In this document: piece by piece, positions 17,399 through 25,308 of the stretch | Layout: each line of letters opens with the position of its first letter | How positions within the stretch are numbered: the first letter of the stretch is position 1 | From: Haemophilus_A paraphrohaemolyticus_A | GTDB lineage: Bacteria > Pseudomonadota > Gammaproteobacteria > Enterobacterales > Pasteurellaceae | Length of the DNA stretch: 64,000 nt | Direction of reading: 5' to 3' | Assembly (NCBI RefSeq): GCF_003253115.1 | Contig: NZ_QEQF01000003.1 | Coordinates: forward strand, 101,396-165,395 | Notes under the pieces: model-generated | Seen by the model: the letters and a program-made list of their open reading frames with translations, nothing else | Database searches by the model: none | Told to the model about the DNA's origin: nothing | Position numbers and translations under genes: made by a program

Positions 17399-18721
17399 TT
17401 ATTTAAAGCGATAAGTGCCATCTGCTTGGCGAGTAAATTTACCGCCTGAACCGATAGTCATTTCTACTACACGGTTATTTTTATCTAAACGCACGGTTAC
17501 CTTTTCATTTACTTTTAGACTGCTCACTTTGTTATTCACTTTGCTCATTGCGTTCACATCAGAAATATTGAGCTGATTATCACGGAATACTTGCATTAAT
17601 GAAACGCCTTTAGGCACGCTTAATATTTTGCTTGATGTAACCACATTTTGGCTTTTTGCAGCTTCTGTTTTTGCTGCTAATGAAGGAGCTGGTGTGGCTT
17701 TCTCTACAACTGGCTTACCCGTTTCAACATTTTTTACTAAACGATCTAACTGAGCATTTTGTGATTTCTTAGTATCAAACTCTGCTTTCGTTACCGCCTT
17801 AACCTTTGGTTGAGCATTCACTTGTTTATTATTTGCATGATGAGATGCTTTTAATTTCTCAACTTTTGGTTGAACAACTTGAGCTGTTGGTGTTTCAGGT
17901 TGATATACTACACCGCCTTGAGTCGCAGGTTTTTCAGTGACAACCATCATTGGTTGAGACTGACTTGCTTGCAATGTTGATTGTGGTTGAGCAAGTTCAT
18001 TTGCCACAGGTTGAACAGGCTGCGGCTCTGCTATTTTCTCTACTGGAGAAACGACTTGTTGAGCTGGCTGCTGTGTTTGTTGTTCCAACTGAGCTTGTTG
18101 CTGATTTTGTTGTTGAGCTAAAGCTTCTTGCTGTGCTTGAGCTTGTGCTTTTGCCTCAGCCTCTTGACGTTGAGCTTCTGCCTCATCTACAGGGCGGAAT
18201 TCAATAGGTAAACTACCACTCTGTTGAGATTGTAATTCTTCAACAGTCTCTGGTGTACTTGGTTTTAGCCAGAAGAAAACTGCCCCTAAAACTGCAGCCA
18301 ATAAAGCAACAATACCTAAACGGCGATGTTTTGATGACTTCTCTTTCACAGAATTTTCTGATATTACTTTTTCTGTTGAAGCGGTTGGGATAACGCGCTC
18401 TGCCGCATTAATTGCAACTTTTGCTGTTTCTTTTGCAACAGACTTAACTTCTTCAGTTTTTTCTTCGATTTGTTCGTTTGCCGTTTGACTAGCCTGAGCA
18501 GTTTTGATTTCTACATTTTTATCTTCTGTAGTAAATGCTAAGCCTGCTGGTTTTACTGCTTCTCCGCCATCCATTTTAGGTAATTCTGATTTTACAGAGC
18601 TTGATGGTTTAATGACAGGTGTAAATGTATGCCCTGGCGATTGCGTTGTATGTAATGAAGGTGCGATGCTTTTAGTGTTATTTTCCCCAAAAGTTGGTTC
18701 TTTGCGTTCGTTCTGATTCAT
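17399..18721 (-). CDS. oapA: Opacity-associated protein OapA
   Basis: OapA is a cell-envelope protein linked in H. influenzae to colony opacity and to binding epithelial cells. The ATG at 18719-18721 (MNQNERKEPTFGEN) is preferred to one four codons earlier. Residues about 130-150 are one membrane segment (LGIVALLAAVLGAVFFWL) preceded by basic residues. A long Gln/Ala/Glu-rich spacer follows. The C-terminal 85 residues are the OapA/LysM-like domain (SVPKGVSLMQVFRDNQLNIS). The cytoplasm-to-periplasm topology and peptidoglycan binding are inferences from the domain. Confidence 0.88.
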   Translation of the reverse strand: MNQNERKEPTFGENNTKSIAPSLHTTQSPGHTFTPVIKPSSSVKSELPKMDGGEAVKPAGLAFTTEDKNVEIKTAQASQTANEQIEEKTEEVKSVAKETAKVAINAAERVIPTASTEKVISENSVKEKSSKHRRLGIVALLAAVLGAVFFWLKPSTPETVEELQSQQSGSLPIEFRPVDEAEAQRQEAEAKAQAQAQQEALAQQQNQQQAQLEQQTQQPAQQVVSPVEKIAEPQPVQPVANELAQPQSTLQASQSQPMMVVTEKPATQGGVVYQPETPTAQVVQPKVEKLKASHHANNKQVNAQPKVKAVTKAEFDTKKSQNAQLDRLVKNVETGKPVVEKATPAPSLAAKTEAAKSQNVVTSSKILSVPKGVSLMQVFRDNQLNISDVNAMSKVNNKVSSLKVNEKVTVRLDKNNRVVEMTIGSGGKFTRQADGTYRFK

Positions 18722-18880
18722 ATCAAATTCCATAAATTAAAAATAAAAATTTTTGCTATTTTAAAGGATTTCTAGCTTATCAGCACGATTTTTCAAAAAA
18801 TTTTCACTTTTCTTTTCATTTAATCAAGCAATTCGCTCTATTTTGCAAATTTCTCGCAAAAATCAACCGCTTTACTCTAT

Positions 18881-18902
18881 TTTTTCGAGCATGCTCGAAA
18901 AA
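18881..18902. promoter_or_regulatory. CRP-S (Sxy-dependent) site before the comEA-like gene
   Basis: This is a perfect 22-base palindrome whose halves read tttttcgagca and tgctcgaaaaa. It fits TTCGA-N6-TCGAA, close to the competence CRP-S core TGCGA-N6-TCGCA known from H. influenzae. It lies 90 bases upstream of a gene that belongs to the competence regulon in that species, and radC carries a similar site. The remainder of 18722-18991 shows no gene. Confidence 0.65.
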
Positions 18903-18991
18903 TTCATTTTTACTCGTTGCAGGCTTTTTCAACCCTCTGTATCTTTCGCTTCGGTTCATTTTTCTGACCATTTTATCTACAAGAGGACTTT

Positions 18992-19360
18992 ATGAAAAAA
19001 ATCAACACTTTTGCAACATCTCTTATGATTGGCTTATTCTCAACTGCAATATTTGCCAATGAAGTCACAACACAGCCAACAGCACAACCTGCTCAAACCA
19101 CCGTTGTAACCGCACCTGCAGCCTCTACAGCACCTGTTAGTATTCAACAAGTTGCTGTCGATCCGAATGCCGTCAACATTAACACCGCATCAGCAGCAGA
19201 AATTCAAGACAAACTGGTTGGCATCGGTGCGAAAAAAGCCCAAGCTATTGTTGACTACCGCACAAAAAACGGTGCTTTCCTAAGCATTGAGCAATTAAAA
19301 GAAGTTTCAGGCATTGGTGCAGCGACACTTGAGAAAAACCGCTCACGTATCGTTTTATAA
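18992..19360 (+). CDS. comE1: ComEA-like helix-hairpin-helix DNA-binding protein (competence)
   Basis: This secreted protein should bind double-stranded DNA in the periplasm and help pull it in during transformation. A signal peptide (MKKINTFATSLMIGLFSTAIFA) is followed by an Ala/Thr/Pro-rich linker and a C-terminal pair of helix-hairpin-helix motifs (VNINTASAAEIQDKLVGIG and FLSIEQLKEVSGIGAATLEK). The 122-residue length matches H. influenzae HI1008/ComE1. There is no membrane anchor, unlike Bacillus ComEA. A CRP-S-like palindrome lies upstream. The symbol follows the Haemophilus name. Confidence 0.9.
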   Translation: MKKINTFATSLMIGLFSTAIFANEVTTQPTAQPAQTTVVTAPAASTAPVSIQQVAVDPNAVNINTASAAEIQDKLVGIGAKKAQAIVDYRTKNGAFLSIEQLKEVSGIGAATLEKNRSRIVL

Positions 19361-19518
19361 GCATTTCTCGGATTTGTTGAACCGAGCAGAATTGGGTGTG
19401 TCTATGAGGATTGAAGAGGGCTCAACTCACGTTCGGTTCAACAACCTTTTACATATTTGGTCTCAACCGCTTTTCTGTTATAATCGCCCACTTTCAAAAC
19501 AACAGAAAGGATAATGTT

Positions 19519-20412
19519 ATGGCACTTAAAGCCTATCCAACCCCAACTTACTGGCAACGTGTAAAAATTGCCTGTCACTATCTTTTACCTCAACTCTCAA
19601 TTACCCACGTAGCAGGCTGGCTGGCTGAACAAAAATGGGGATCAGTGACTCATTTGATCATCAAACTCTTTGCCAAACAATATCACGTAAATTTAAGTGA
19701 AGCGGAAAAAACAGCACCTTCAGATTACATCACCTTTAACGAGTTTTTTATCCGCCCATTAAAAGCAGGGGCTCGCCCTATCGTAGAGGGCGAAAATACC
19801 ATCGCTTTACCTGCGGATGGCCGTGTAAGTGAATATGGTTGCATCGTAGAAAATCAACTTATTCAAGCAAAAGGACATTTCTTCACGCTTGAAACCCTGC
19901 TTGCGAGAGATCTGGAAATGGCAGAAAAATTTAAAAATGGCAATTTTATTACCACTTATTTATCGCCAAGCGATTACCACCGGGTGCATATGCCATGTGA
20001 TGCTGTGCTCAAAAAAATGATTTACGTGCCAGGTGAGTTATTCTCTGTAAATCCATTTTTAGCAGAACACGTGCCAAATTTATTTGCTCGCAATGAACGT
20101 GTGATTTGTGAATTTGAAACCGCATTTGGCCCAATGGTACAGATTCTAGTCGGTGCAACTGTCACAGCAAGTATGAGCACCGTTTGGGCAGGCATTATTA
20201 ACCCTCCTCGTCCAAATGAAGTGGTGGAATATCACTATGAAACCGAAGGCGAAAAAGCCATCAGCTTGAAAAAAGGCGAAGAAATGGGCGCATTCCGCTT
20301 AGGTTCAACCGTGATCAATCTTTTTCCTCAAAATATGATGACTTTTGCGGAAGGAATCCAAACTGGCAGCAAAACCAGAATGGGCGAATTATTAGGAAAT
20401 TTTAATAAATAG
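19519..20412 (+). CDS. psd: Phosphatidylserine decarboxylase proenzyme
   Basis: Psd converts phosphatidylserine to phosphatidylethanolamine at the inner membrane. The start chosen is the ATG at 19519 after aaagga (MALKAYPTPTYWQRVK); the open frame reaches further up but crosses an uptake signal. Key parts are LPADGRVSEYG, SPSDYHRVHMPCD and the self-cleavage site LGST near residue 257, where the serine becomes the pyruvoyl group of the alpha chain. Length 297 is normal. A strong terminator follows. Confidence 0.95.
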   Translation: MALKAYPTPTYWQRVKIACHYLLPQLSITHVAGWLAEQKWGSVTHLIIKLFAKQYHVNLSEAEKTAPSDYITFNEFFIRPLKAGARPIVEGENTIALPADGRVSEYGCIVENQLIQAKGHFFTLETLLARDLEMAEKFKNGNFITTYLSPSDYHRVHMPCDAVLKKMIYVPGELFSVNPFLAEHVPNLFARNERVICEFETAFGPMVQILVGATVTASMSTVWAGIINPPRPNEVVEYHYETEGEKAISLKKGEEMGAFRLGSTVINLFPQNMMTFAEGIQTGSKTRMGELLGNFNK

Positions 20413-20418
20413 ATATTA

Positions 20419-20450
20419 AAGGGCGTGTTAATCTAATTAAACACGCCCTT
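20419..20450 (+). terminator. Terminator after psd
   Basis: Arms aagggcgtgttaa and ttaaacacgccctt form a stem of about 12 bp, starting 6 bases after the psd stop codon. Immediately after it comes aaaattatct, with no long T-run on the plus strand, but the stem is strong. From here to 20616 I see only the CRP-S site and the radC promoter region. Confidence 0.7.
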
Positions 20451-20523
20451 AAAATTATCTCAACTGAAACAATAAAAACTCCATTTCACTGGCTGCTTAC
20501 AATTCAAACATTACTTTCATTTA

Positions 20524-20545
20524 TTTTGCGATCTTGCTCGAAAAT
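20524..20545. promoter_or_regulatory. CRP-S (Sxy-dependent) site before radC
   Basis: The sequence ttttgcgatcttgctcgaaa contains TGCGA-N6-TCGAA, nearly the CRP-S consensus TGCGA-N6-TCGCA, with T-rich and A-rich flanks as in known sites. It lies about 75 bases before the radC ATG. In H. influenzae radC is a member of the Sxy/CRP competence regulon. Confidence 0.7.
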
Positions 20546-20616
20546 TTGGCAATTGCCTTTTGCCTCTTTGCCTTATCTTTTTTATTCTCTCAACGATTTA
20601 ATCAGTAGAGGATAAT

Positions 20617-21282
20617 ATGGATAAAACATTAATGCCACGCGAGAAATTGTTGCAACAAGGCGTGGAAGCATTGAGCGATCAAGAGTTATTGGCAATTTTC
20701 TTACGTACGGGGATTCGTGGCATTCCCGTAATGCAACTTTCGGAAAATGTACTCAAAACCTTTGGCAGTTTACGCGGATTATTAACCGCTTCGGTCGAAG
20801 ATTTCTGTAAAGTCAAAGGCTTAGGAAAAACACAATATATTCAACTACAAGCCACAAAAGAGATGACCAAGCGTTATCTTTCACAACAGATGGAGGCAAA
20901 CGAAACCATCAGTGAGCCATATATGGCGATTATGTATTTCCAATCGGAGCTTGAGCATTGGGAGCGTGAAGTGTTTATGGTGATCTTTTTAGATAATCAA
21001 AACCGGTTGATTCGCACCGAAAAAATGTTTTTTGGCACGATAAATCAAGCCAGTGTGCATCCACGAGAAGTGATAAAAGCAGCGCTAAAATGCAATGCAG
21101 CAGCGATTATCATCGCGCATAACCATCCTTCAGGCGAGTGCACACCAAGCGATGCCGACCGCCATCTAACCAGACGTATTGAACTGGCGTGCGATTTGGT
21201 CGATATTCGATTTGTCGATCATATTATCGTGGGAAAAGGAGATTACTTCTCTTTTGAAGAAGAAAAACTCCAAATTTCATAA
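20617..21282 (+). CDS. radC: RadC family JAB-domain protein
   Basis: RadC is a putative metalloprotease-fold protein of uncertain role that is induced with competence genes in Pasteurellaceae. The 221-residue protein starts MDKTLMPREKLLQQGVEAL and has a helix-hairpin-helix region near residues 40-70 (GLLTASVEDFCKVKGLGKTQ). The C-terminal half is the JAB/MPN domain with the zinc signature HNHPSGECTPSDAD near 167-180. It has a CRP-S-like site upstream. In H. influenzae radC adjoins rpmB; here the tor operon and a restriction locus lie between them. Confidence 0.94.
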   Translation: MDKTLMPREKLLQQGVEALSDQELLAIFLRTGIRGIPVMQLSENVLKTFGSLRGLLTASVEDFCKVKGLGKTQYIQLQATKEMTKRYLSQQMEANETISEPYMAIMYFQSELEHWEREVFMVIFLDNQNRLIRTEKMFFGTINQASVHPREVIKAALKCNAAAIIIAHNHPSGECTPSDADRHLTRRIELACDLVDIRFVDHIIVGKGDYFSFEEEKLQIS

Positions 21283-21540
21283 GAAAATTATTCGGCTTAT
21301 GGCGTACAGATTTCTGCTCAACGAATTGGAGCTAATTGAACCTACACTTTATTTAGATCAAGCGGTCGGTTCTGCCCAAGATTTTGCGAAAGTGTTAAAA
21401 TCTTACATTTATGATATAAATCAAGGTAAATAGATGAAGGTTGTGGATAATTGATATCATCTATTTTCTTTCGTAGGGGTATGTTGTACCCGCCCCCAAC
21501 TCAGTTGTGACGATATTTTATTATTTCGAGTGATTTCTCT

Positions 21541-22167
21541 ATGAAAATGCGATTTTCTTCCCTATTTTCCTCGCTCATTTTGAGCTTTTCATTTGCAATA
21601 TTTTCCCAAAATTCAACCGCTTTCCCTTCTTCTTACACGCCAGAAAGTCTGCCGTTGTATGCAGATGAAGCCCTTTCCAACCCCATTGGCGAATTAGAAG
21701 CAGGCGTGCCAGTAAAACTGGTGCAAACCACGCAAAATGCTGATCAACTTGAGCTGGAAATGTGGCGAAAAACCAAAGGGTTTGGGCGAATTTGGTATAA
21801 CCAATTTGCCAAACATATTACCGATGCAGTGTTTGATAAAACCTTCACGCAAAACGCTGCCAATTTTGAGGTGTTAGAGAACAAAGAAGATCCACTCACA
21901 GGCTTAGTTTGGCAGAAAGTCAAAACAAAAGTTTGGGTGAAAAAATCGGAACTTAGCCAAAATCTCACCGCATTCTGGGCGAATGCAGAAAGCACTTTCA
22001 AAACTGAATGCAGCGTTTGCCACAAACAGCGCGATCCGAAAATGCACGATGCGAATGAGTGGGTAGCGGTCTTTAATGGCATGGTCGGCTTTACCGATAT
22101 GGACAAACCGCAACAAAAACAAGTGCTTCGTTATTTACAATTACACGCCGCTGATGCGTCAAAATAG
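21541..22167 (+). CDS. Monoheme c-type cytochrome, like the C-terminal domain of TorC/TorY
   Basis: This periplasmic electron carrier should donate electrons to the TorZ reductase encoded 8 bases downstream. It has a signal peptide (MKMRFSSLFSSLILSFSFAIF), an SH3-like domain at about 30-130 (LPLYADEALSNPIGELEAGV) and one heme site, CSVCH, at about residue 159. This is the layout of the C-terminal part of pentaheme TorC/TorY; the N-terminal NapC-like tetraheme domain and its membrane anchor are absent, and no frame upstream encodes them. How it is reduced by the quinol pool is therefore unclear. Confidence 0.8.
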   Translation: MKMRFSSLFSSLILSFSFAIFSQNSTAFPSSYTPESLPLYADEALSNPIGELEAGVPVKLVQTTQNADQLELEMWRKTKGFGRIWYNQFAKHITDAVFDKTFTQNAANFEVLENKEDPLTGLVWQKVKTKVWVKKSELSQNLTAFWANAESTFKTECSVCHKQRDPKMHDANEWVAVFNGMVGFTDMDKPQQKQVLRYLQLHAADASK

Positions 22168-22175
22168 GAATTTGT

Positions 22176-24659
22176 ATGTCTTCTCTTGAATTTTCACGTC
22201 GCCAATTTTTACAAAAAATGTCGCTGATGACGGCAAGCCTTGCAATGCCATCATTCCTTGTTCCGCGTGAGGTAAAAGCAAACGGAACAAAAACGCCTGA
22301 TGAATGGAAAATGACTGGCTGCCAATGGGGTGCAGTGCGTGCCAAAGTGATCAATGGCAAATTGGCTGAAATCAAACCTTTTGAATTTGACAAACACCCA
22401 ACCGAAATGATCCAAGGCATCAAAGGTATTTTATATGGCGAATCTCGCGTGCGTTATCCGATGGTGAGATTAGATTGGCTCAAAAATCGTGAAAAAAGCG
22501 ACCGCTTGCAACGGGGCGACAACCGCTTTGTTCGCGTCAGTTGGGATGAAGCACTCGATCTTTTCTATCAAGAACTGGAACGCATCCAGCAAAATTACGG
22601 CCCTTGGGCACTTCACACTGCCAATGTCGGCTGGCGTTCTTCGGGGCAATTCCACAGCTGCGGAAACCATATGATCCGAGCGATTGCGATGCACGGGCAT
22701 AGTGTGGGCACGGTGGGCGATTATTCCACAGGGGCTGGACAAACCATTCTGCCGTATGTGCTGGGTTCAACCGAGGTTTATTCACAAGGTACATCGTGGG
22801 AGATCATTTTAAAAGAGACCGAAAACCTGATCTTCTGGGCGAACGATCCAATCAAGAATTTACAAGTGGGCTGGAACTGCGAAACGCACGAGGCGTATGC
22901 CTATTTTGAGCAGCTAAAAGAGAAAGTGAAGAACAACGCGATCAACGTGGTGTGTGTTGATCCTGTGAAAAGCAAAACACAAAATTATTTGGGCTGCGAC
23001 CATTTTTACGTAAACCCACAAGCGGATATGCCGTTTATGTTGGCAATTGCCCATACGCTTTACACCGAGAATTTATATGACAAAGCCTTCCTCGATGTTT
23101 ACACTCTTGGTTTTGAGAAATTCGTGCCTTATTTGCTGGGTGAAACCGAAGATAAAATCGCTAAAACGCCAGAGTGGGCTGCACCAATTTGTGGCGTTTC
23201 TGCCGAGAAAATCCGCGAATTTGCACGGATGTTGGCAGGAAAACGCACCCAACTGATTTTTGGCTGGGCAATCCAACGCCAACAACACGGCGAGCAGCCT
23301 TATTGGATGGGTGCAGTATTAGCCGCGATGTTGGGACAAATTGGCTTGGCTGGCGGCGGTGTGAGTTATGCTCACCATTACAGTTCGGTAGGCGTTTCAA
23401 GTTCTGGGGCTTCAATGCCAGGCTCCTTCCCATCGAATTTAGATGAAGGGCAAACACCGAAATACAACAACAAAGATTACCAAGGTTATAGTGAAGTTAT
23501 CCCTGTGGCTCGTACCACCGATGCATTACTTCACGCGGGTGAAACCATTGATTACAACGGCAAAAAAATCACCTACGCCCCATACAAAATGGCGATTTTT
23601 TCAGGCTGTAACCAGTGGAGCCGCCAATCGCAATTGAACAAAATGAAGCAAGCCTTCCAAAAATTGGAAACCGTGGTTTCGCTTAATTACAGCTGGACGG
23701 CAACTTGCCGTTTCTCCGACATCGTGCTACCTGCTTGCACGCCATTTGAACGTAACGACATCGACGCCTATGGCTCTTACAGCAACCGTGGGATATTAGC
23801 GATGCACAAATTGGTTGAGCCGATGTATGAAGCCCGCTCCGATTTTGAGATCTTTAAAGGCTTATGCGAACGCTTTGGCAAAGCGGAAGAATATTGCCGC
23901 GGAATGAACGAAATGGAATGGGTGGAACGCCTCTACCGTGATTGTCGCAACGCCAACCGTGGCAAGTTTGAAATGCCCCCGTTTGAGGAGTTTTGGAAAA
24001 CAGGCTACGTGCTTTTCCCAGAGGGCAAACCTTGGGTACGCCACGCTGATTTCCGCGAAGATCCCGAATTGCACGCTCTTGGCACGCCATCAGGCTTTAT
24101 CGAAATTTACAGCCCAAAAATCGCCAGCTATGGCTATACCGATTGCAAAGGGCATCCAATGTGGTTCGAAAAAGCTGAACGCTCACACGGTGGACCAAAC
24201 TCAGAACGCTACCCGTTCTGGATGCAATCTGTTCACCCCGACAAACGCTTGCATTCTCAGCTGTGCGAAGCGAAAAACTTACGTGATACATACAGCGTAA
24301 AAGGGCGTGAACCGTTCTATATGAACCCGCAAGATGCGGCGAAACTTGGTATTCAAGACGGTGATTTAGTGCGCGTTTACAACGAACGCGGGCAAGTGTT
24401 AGTAGGGGCAGTATTATCGGATAACTTCCCAACGGGTGTGGTGCGTTTGCAAGAAGGAGCGTGGTTCTCACCGCTTGATGAGAAAGTTGGCTCAATTGAC
24501 ACCTACGGCTGCCCAAATACTTTAACGTTAGACATTGGAGCATCTAAACTCTCGCAAGCCACTTGTGTCAGCACTTGCTTAATCAATGTGGAAAAATGGC
24601 AAGGCGAAGCTCCTGAGCCGAACGGCTTTAGCGGCCCGAAAATAATGGAGCGTGCTTAA
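22176..24659 (+). CDS. torZ: Periplasmic TMAO/S-oxide reductase, molybdopterin enzyme (TorZ/MtsZ type)
   Basis: This molybdopterin-guanine-dinucleotide enzyme reduces TMAO, biotin sulfoxide or methionine sulfoxide in anaerobic respiration or oxidant repair. The 827-residue protein begins with a Tat signal, SRRQFLQKMSLMTASLAM. GDYSTGAGQTILP near residue 190 carries the serine ligand of Mo typical of the DMSO reductase family; SCGNH is nearby. No Fe-S cluster cysteines are seen at the N-terminus, as expected. It overlaps torD by one base and follows the cytochrome gene by 8. The H. influenzae homologue MtsZ favours S-oxides; the substrate here is not set by sequence. Confidence 0.92.
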   Translation: MSSLEFSRRQFLQKMSLMTASLAMPSFLVPREVKANGTKTPDEWKMTGCQWGAVRAKVINGKLAEIKPFEFDKHPTEMIQGIKGILYGESRVRYPMVRLDWLKNREKSDRLQRGDNRFVRVSWDEALDLFYQELERIQQNYGPWALHTANVGWRSSGQFHSCGNHMIRAIAMHGHSVGTVGDYSTGAGQTILPYVLGSTEVYSQGTSWEIILKETENLIFWANDPIKNLQVGWNCETHEAYAYFEQLKEKVKNNAINVVCVDPVKSKTQNYLGCDHFYVNPQADMPFMLAIAHTLYTENLYDKAFLDVYTLGFEKFVPYLLGETEDKIAKTPEWAAPICGVSAEKIREFARMLAGKRTQLIFGWAIQRQQHGEQPYWMGAVLAAMLGQIGLAGGGVSYAHHYSSVGVSSSGASMPGSFPSNLDEGQTPKYNNKDYQGYSEVIPVARTTDALLHAGETIDYNGKKITYAPYKMAIFSGCNQWSRQSQLNKMKQAFQKLETVVSLNYSWTATCRFSDIVLPACTPFERNDIDAYGSYSNRGILAMHKLVEPMYEARSDFEIFKGLCERFGKAEEYCRGMNEMEWVERLYRDCRNANRGKFEMPPFEEFWKTGYVLFPEGKPWVRHADFREDPELHALGTPSGFIEIYSPKIASYGYTDCKGHPMWFEKAERSHGGPNSERYPFWMQSVHPDKRLHSQLCEAKNLRDTYSVKGREPFYMNPQDAAKLGIQDGDLVRVYNERGQVLVGAVLSDNFPTGVVRLQEGAWFSPLDEKVGSIDTYGCPNTLTLDIGASKLSQATCVSTCLINVEKWQGEAPEPNGFSGPKIMERA

Positions 24660-25246
24660 TGTTCCAAAAAGAAGAGTACCAATTTATCTATCGCTGGTTT
24701 AGCAACATACTCGGACGGGAGCTTACCGATGCACAATTGCAAAGCTTACAAGCGGGCGAATTTACTCCGTTTTTTGCCTTTTTGAAAGAAGCGGGCTTTG
24801 CTGCTGAAATCGCACAGCTTGAAACGGCACTTGCCAGCTTGCAGCTCCACCCACACGACCGTTTAGAGCTCGCCGCCAATTTTGCCGAATGCTTTTTGCT
24901 AGAAGGTGCAATCAGTGCAATGCCTTATGCTTCCGCTTATTTAGCAGGCGAGGAACTGACGCAAAACTTGCAAAAAATGGATGATTATTTAACAGAATTT
25001 GGTCTGCAAACCAACCGCCAAGTGAATGAACCGAGCGATCATCTTTGCGTCTATTTGGAAATTTTGCTTAAGCTTGTTGAGCAAAAAACGCTTGCGGAAC
25101 AACGTCAATTTATCCGCGAACAGCTGCAAACGTGGCTACCGAAGATGGCAGAAAAATTGGCAAAAATTCCCCTTCAAAATCAGTTTTACCCAGCACTATT
25201 TTCGTTGCTGTGTAAGATTTTGGCATTGCATGCAACGGAAAGTTAG
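24659..25246 (+). CDS. torD: TorD-family chaperone for the Tat-exported molybdoenzyme
   Basis: TorD binds the apo-reductase and its Tat signal so that cofactor loading precedes export. The all-helical 195-residue protein contains EPSDHLCVYLEIL near residues 124-136, the E(P)xDH signature of TorD/DmsD. Its ATG shares a base with the torZ stop (TTAATG), so translation is coupled. It is the last gene of the three-gene tor operon; a paired-uptake-signal terminator follows. Confidence 0.92.
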   Translation: MFQKEEYQFIYRWFSNILGRELTDAQLQSLQAGEFTPFFAFLKEAGFAAEIAQLETALASLQLHPHDRLELAANFAECFLLEGAISAMPYASAYLAGEELTQNLQKMDDYLTEFGLQTNRQVNEPSDHLCVYLEILLKLVEQKTLAEQRQFIREQLQTWLPKMAEKLAKIPLQNQFYPALFSLLCKILALHATES

Positions 25247-25255
25247 AAAAGCACT

Positions 25256-25298
25256 AAGCGGTCAATTTTCGCAAAAGTTTTGCAGAAATTGACCGCTT
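25256..25298. terminator. Bidirectional terminator made of two inverted uptake signals
   Basis: aagcggtcaattt and aaattgaccgctt form a perfect 13-bp stem between the converging torD and helicase genes. Each arm is a core of the A. pleuropneumoniae-type uptake signal. The plus strand continues gagtttta. Confidence 0.75.
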
Positions 25299-25308
25299 GA
25301 GTTTTAGG

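Noticed and set aside
21299..21433. A 44-codon open frame (MAYRFLLNELELIEPTLYLD...) just after radC
   Set aside because: No ribosome site that convinces, no recognised family, and the longer frame overlaps radC. It could be a gene relic, but I cannot support it as a gene.
22470..24543. Many overlapping open frames on both strands within torZ
   Set aside because: They are shadows of a GC-richer coding region; the torZ frame has all family motifs and the others have none.
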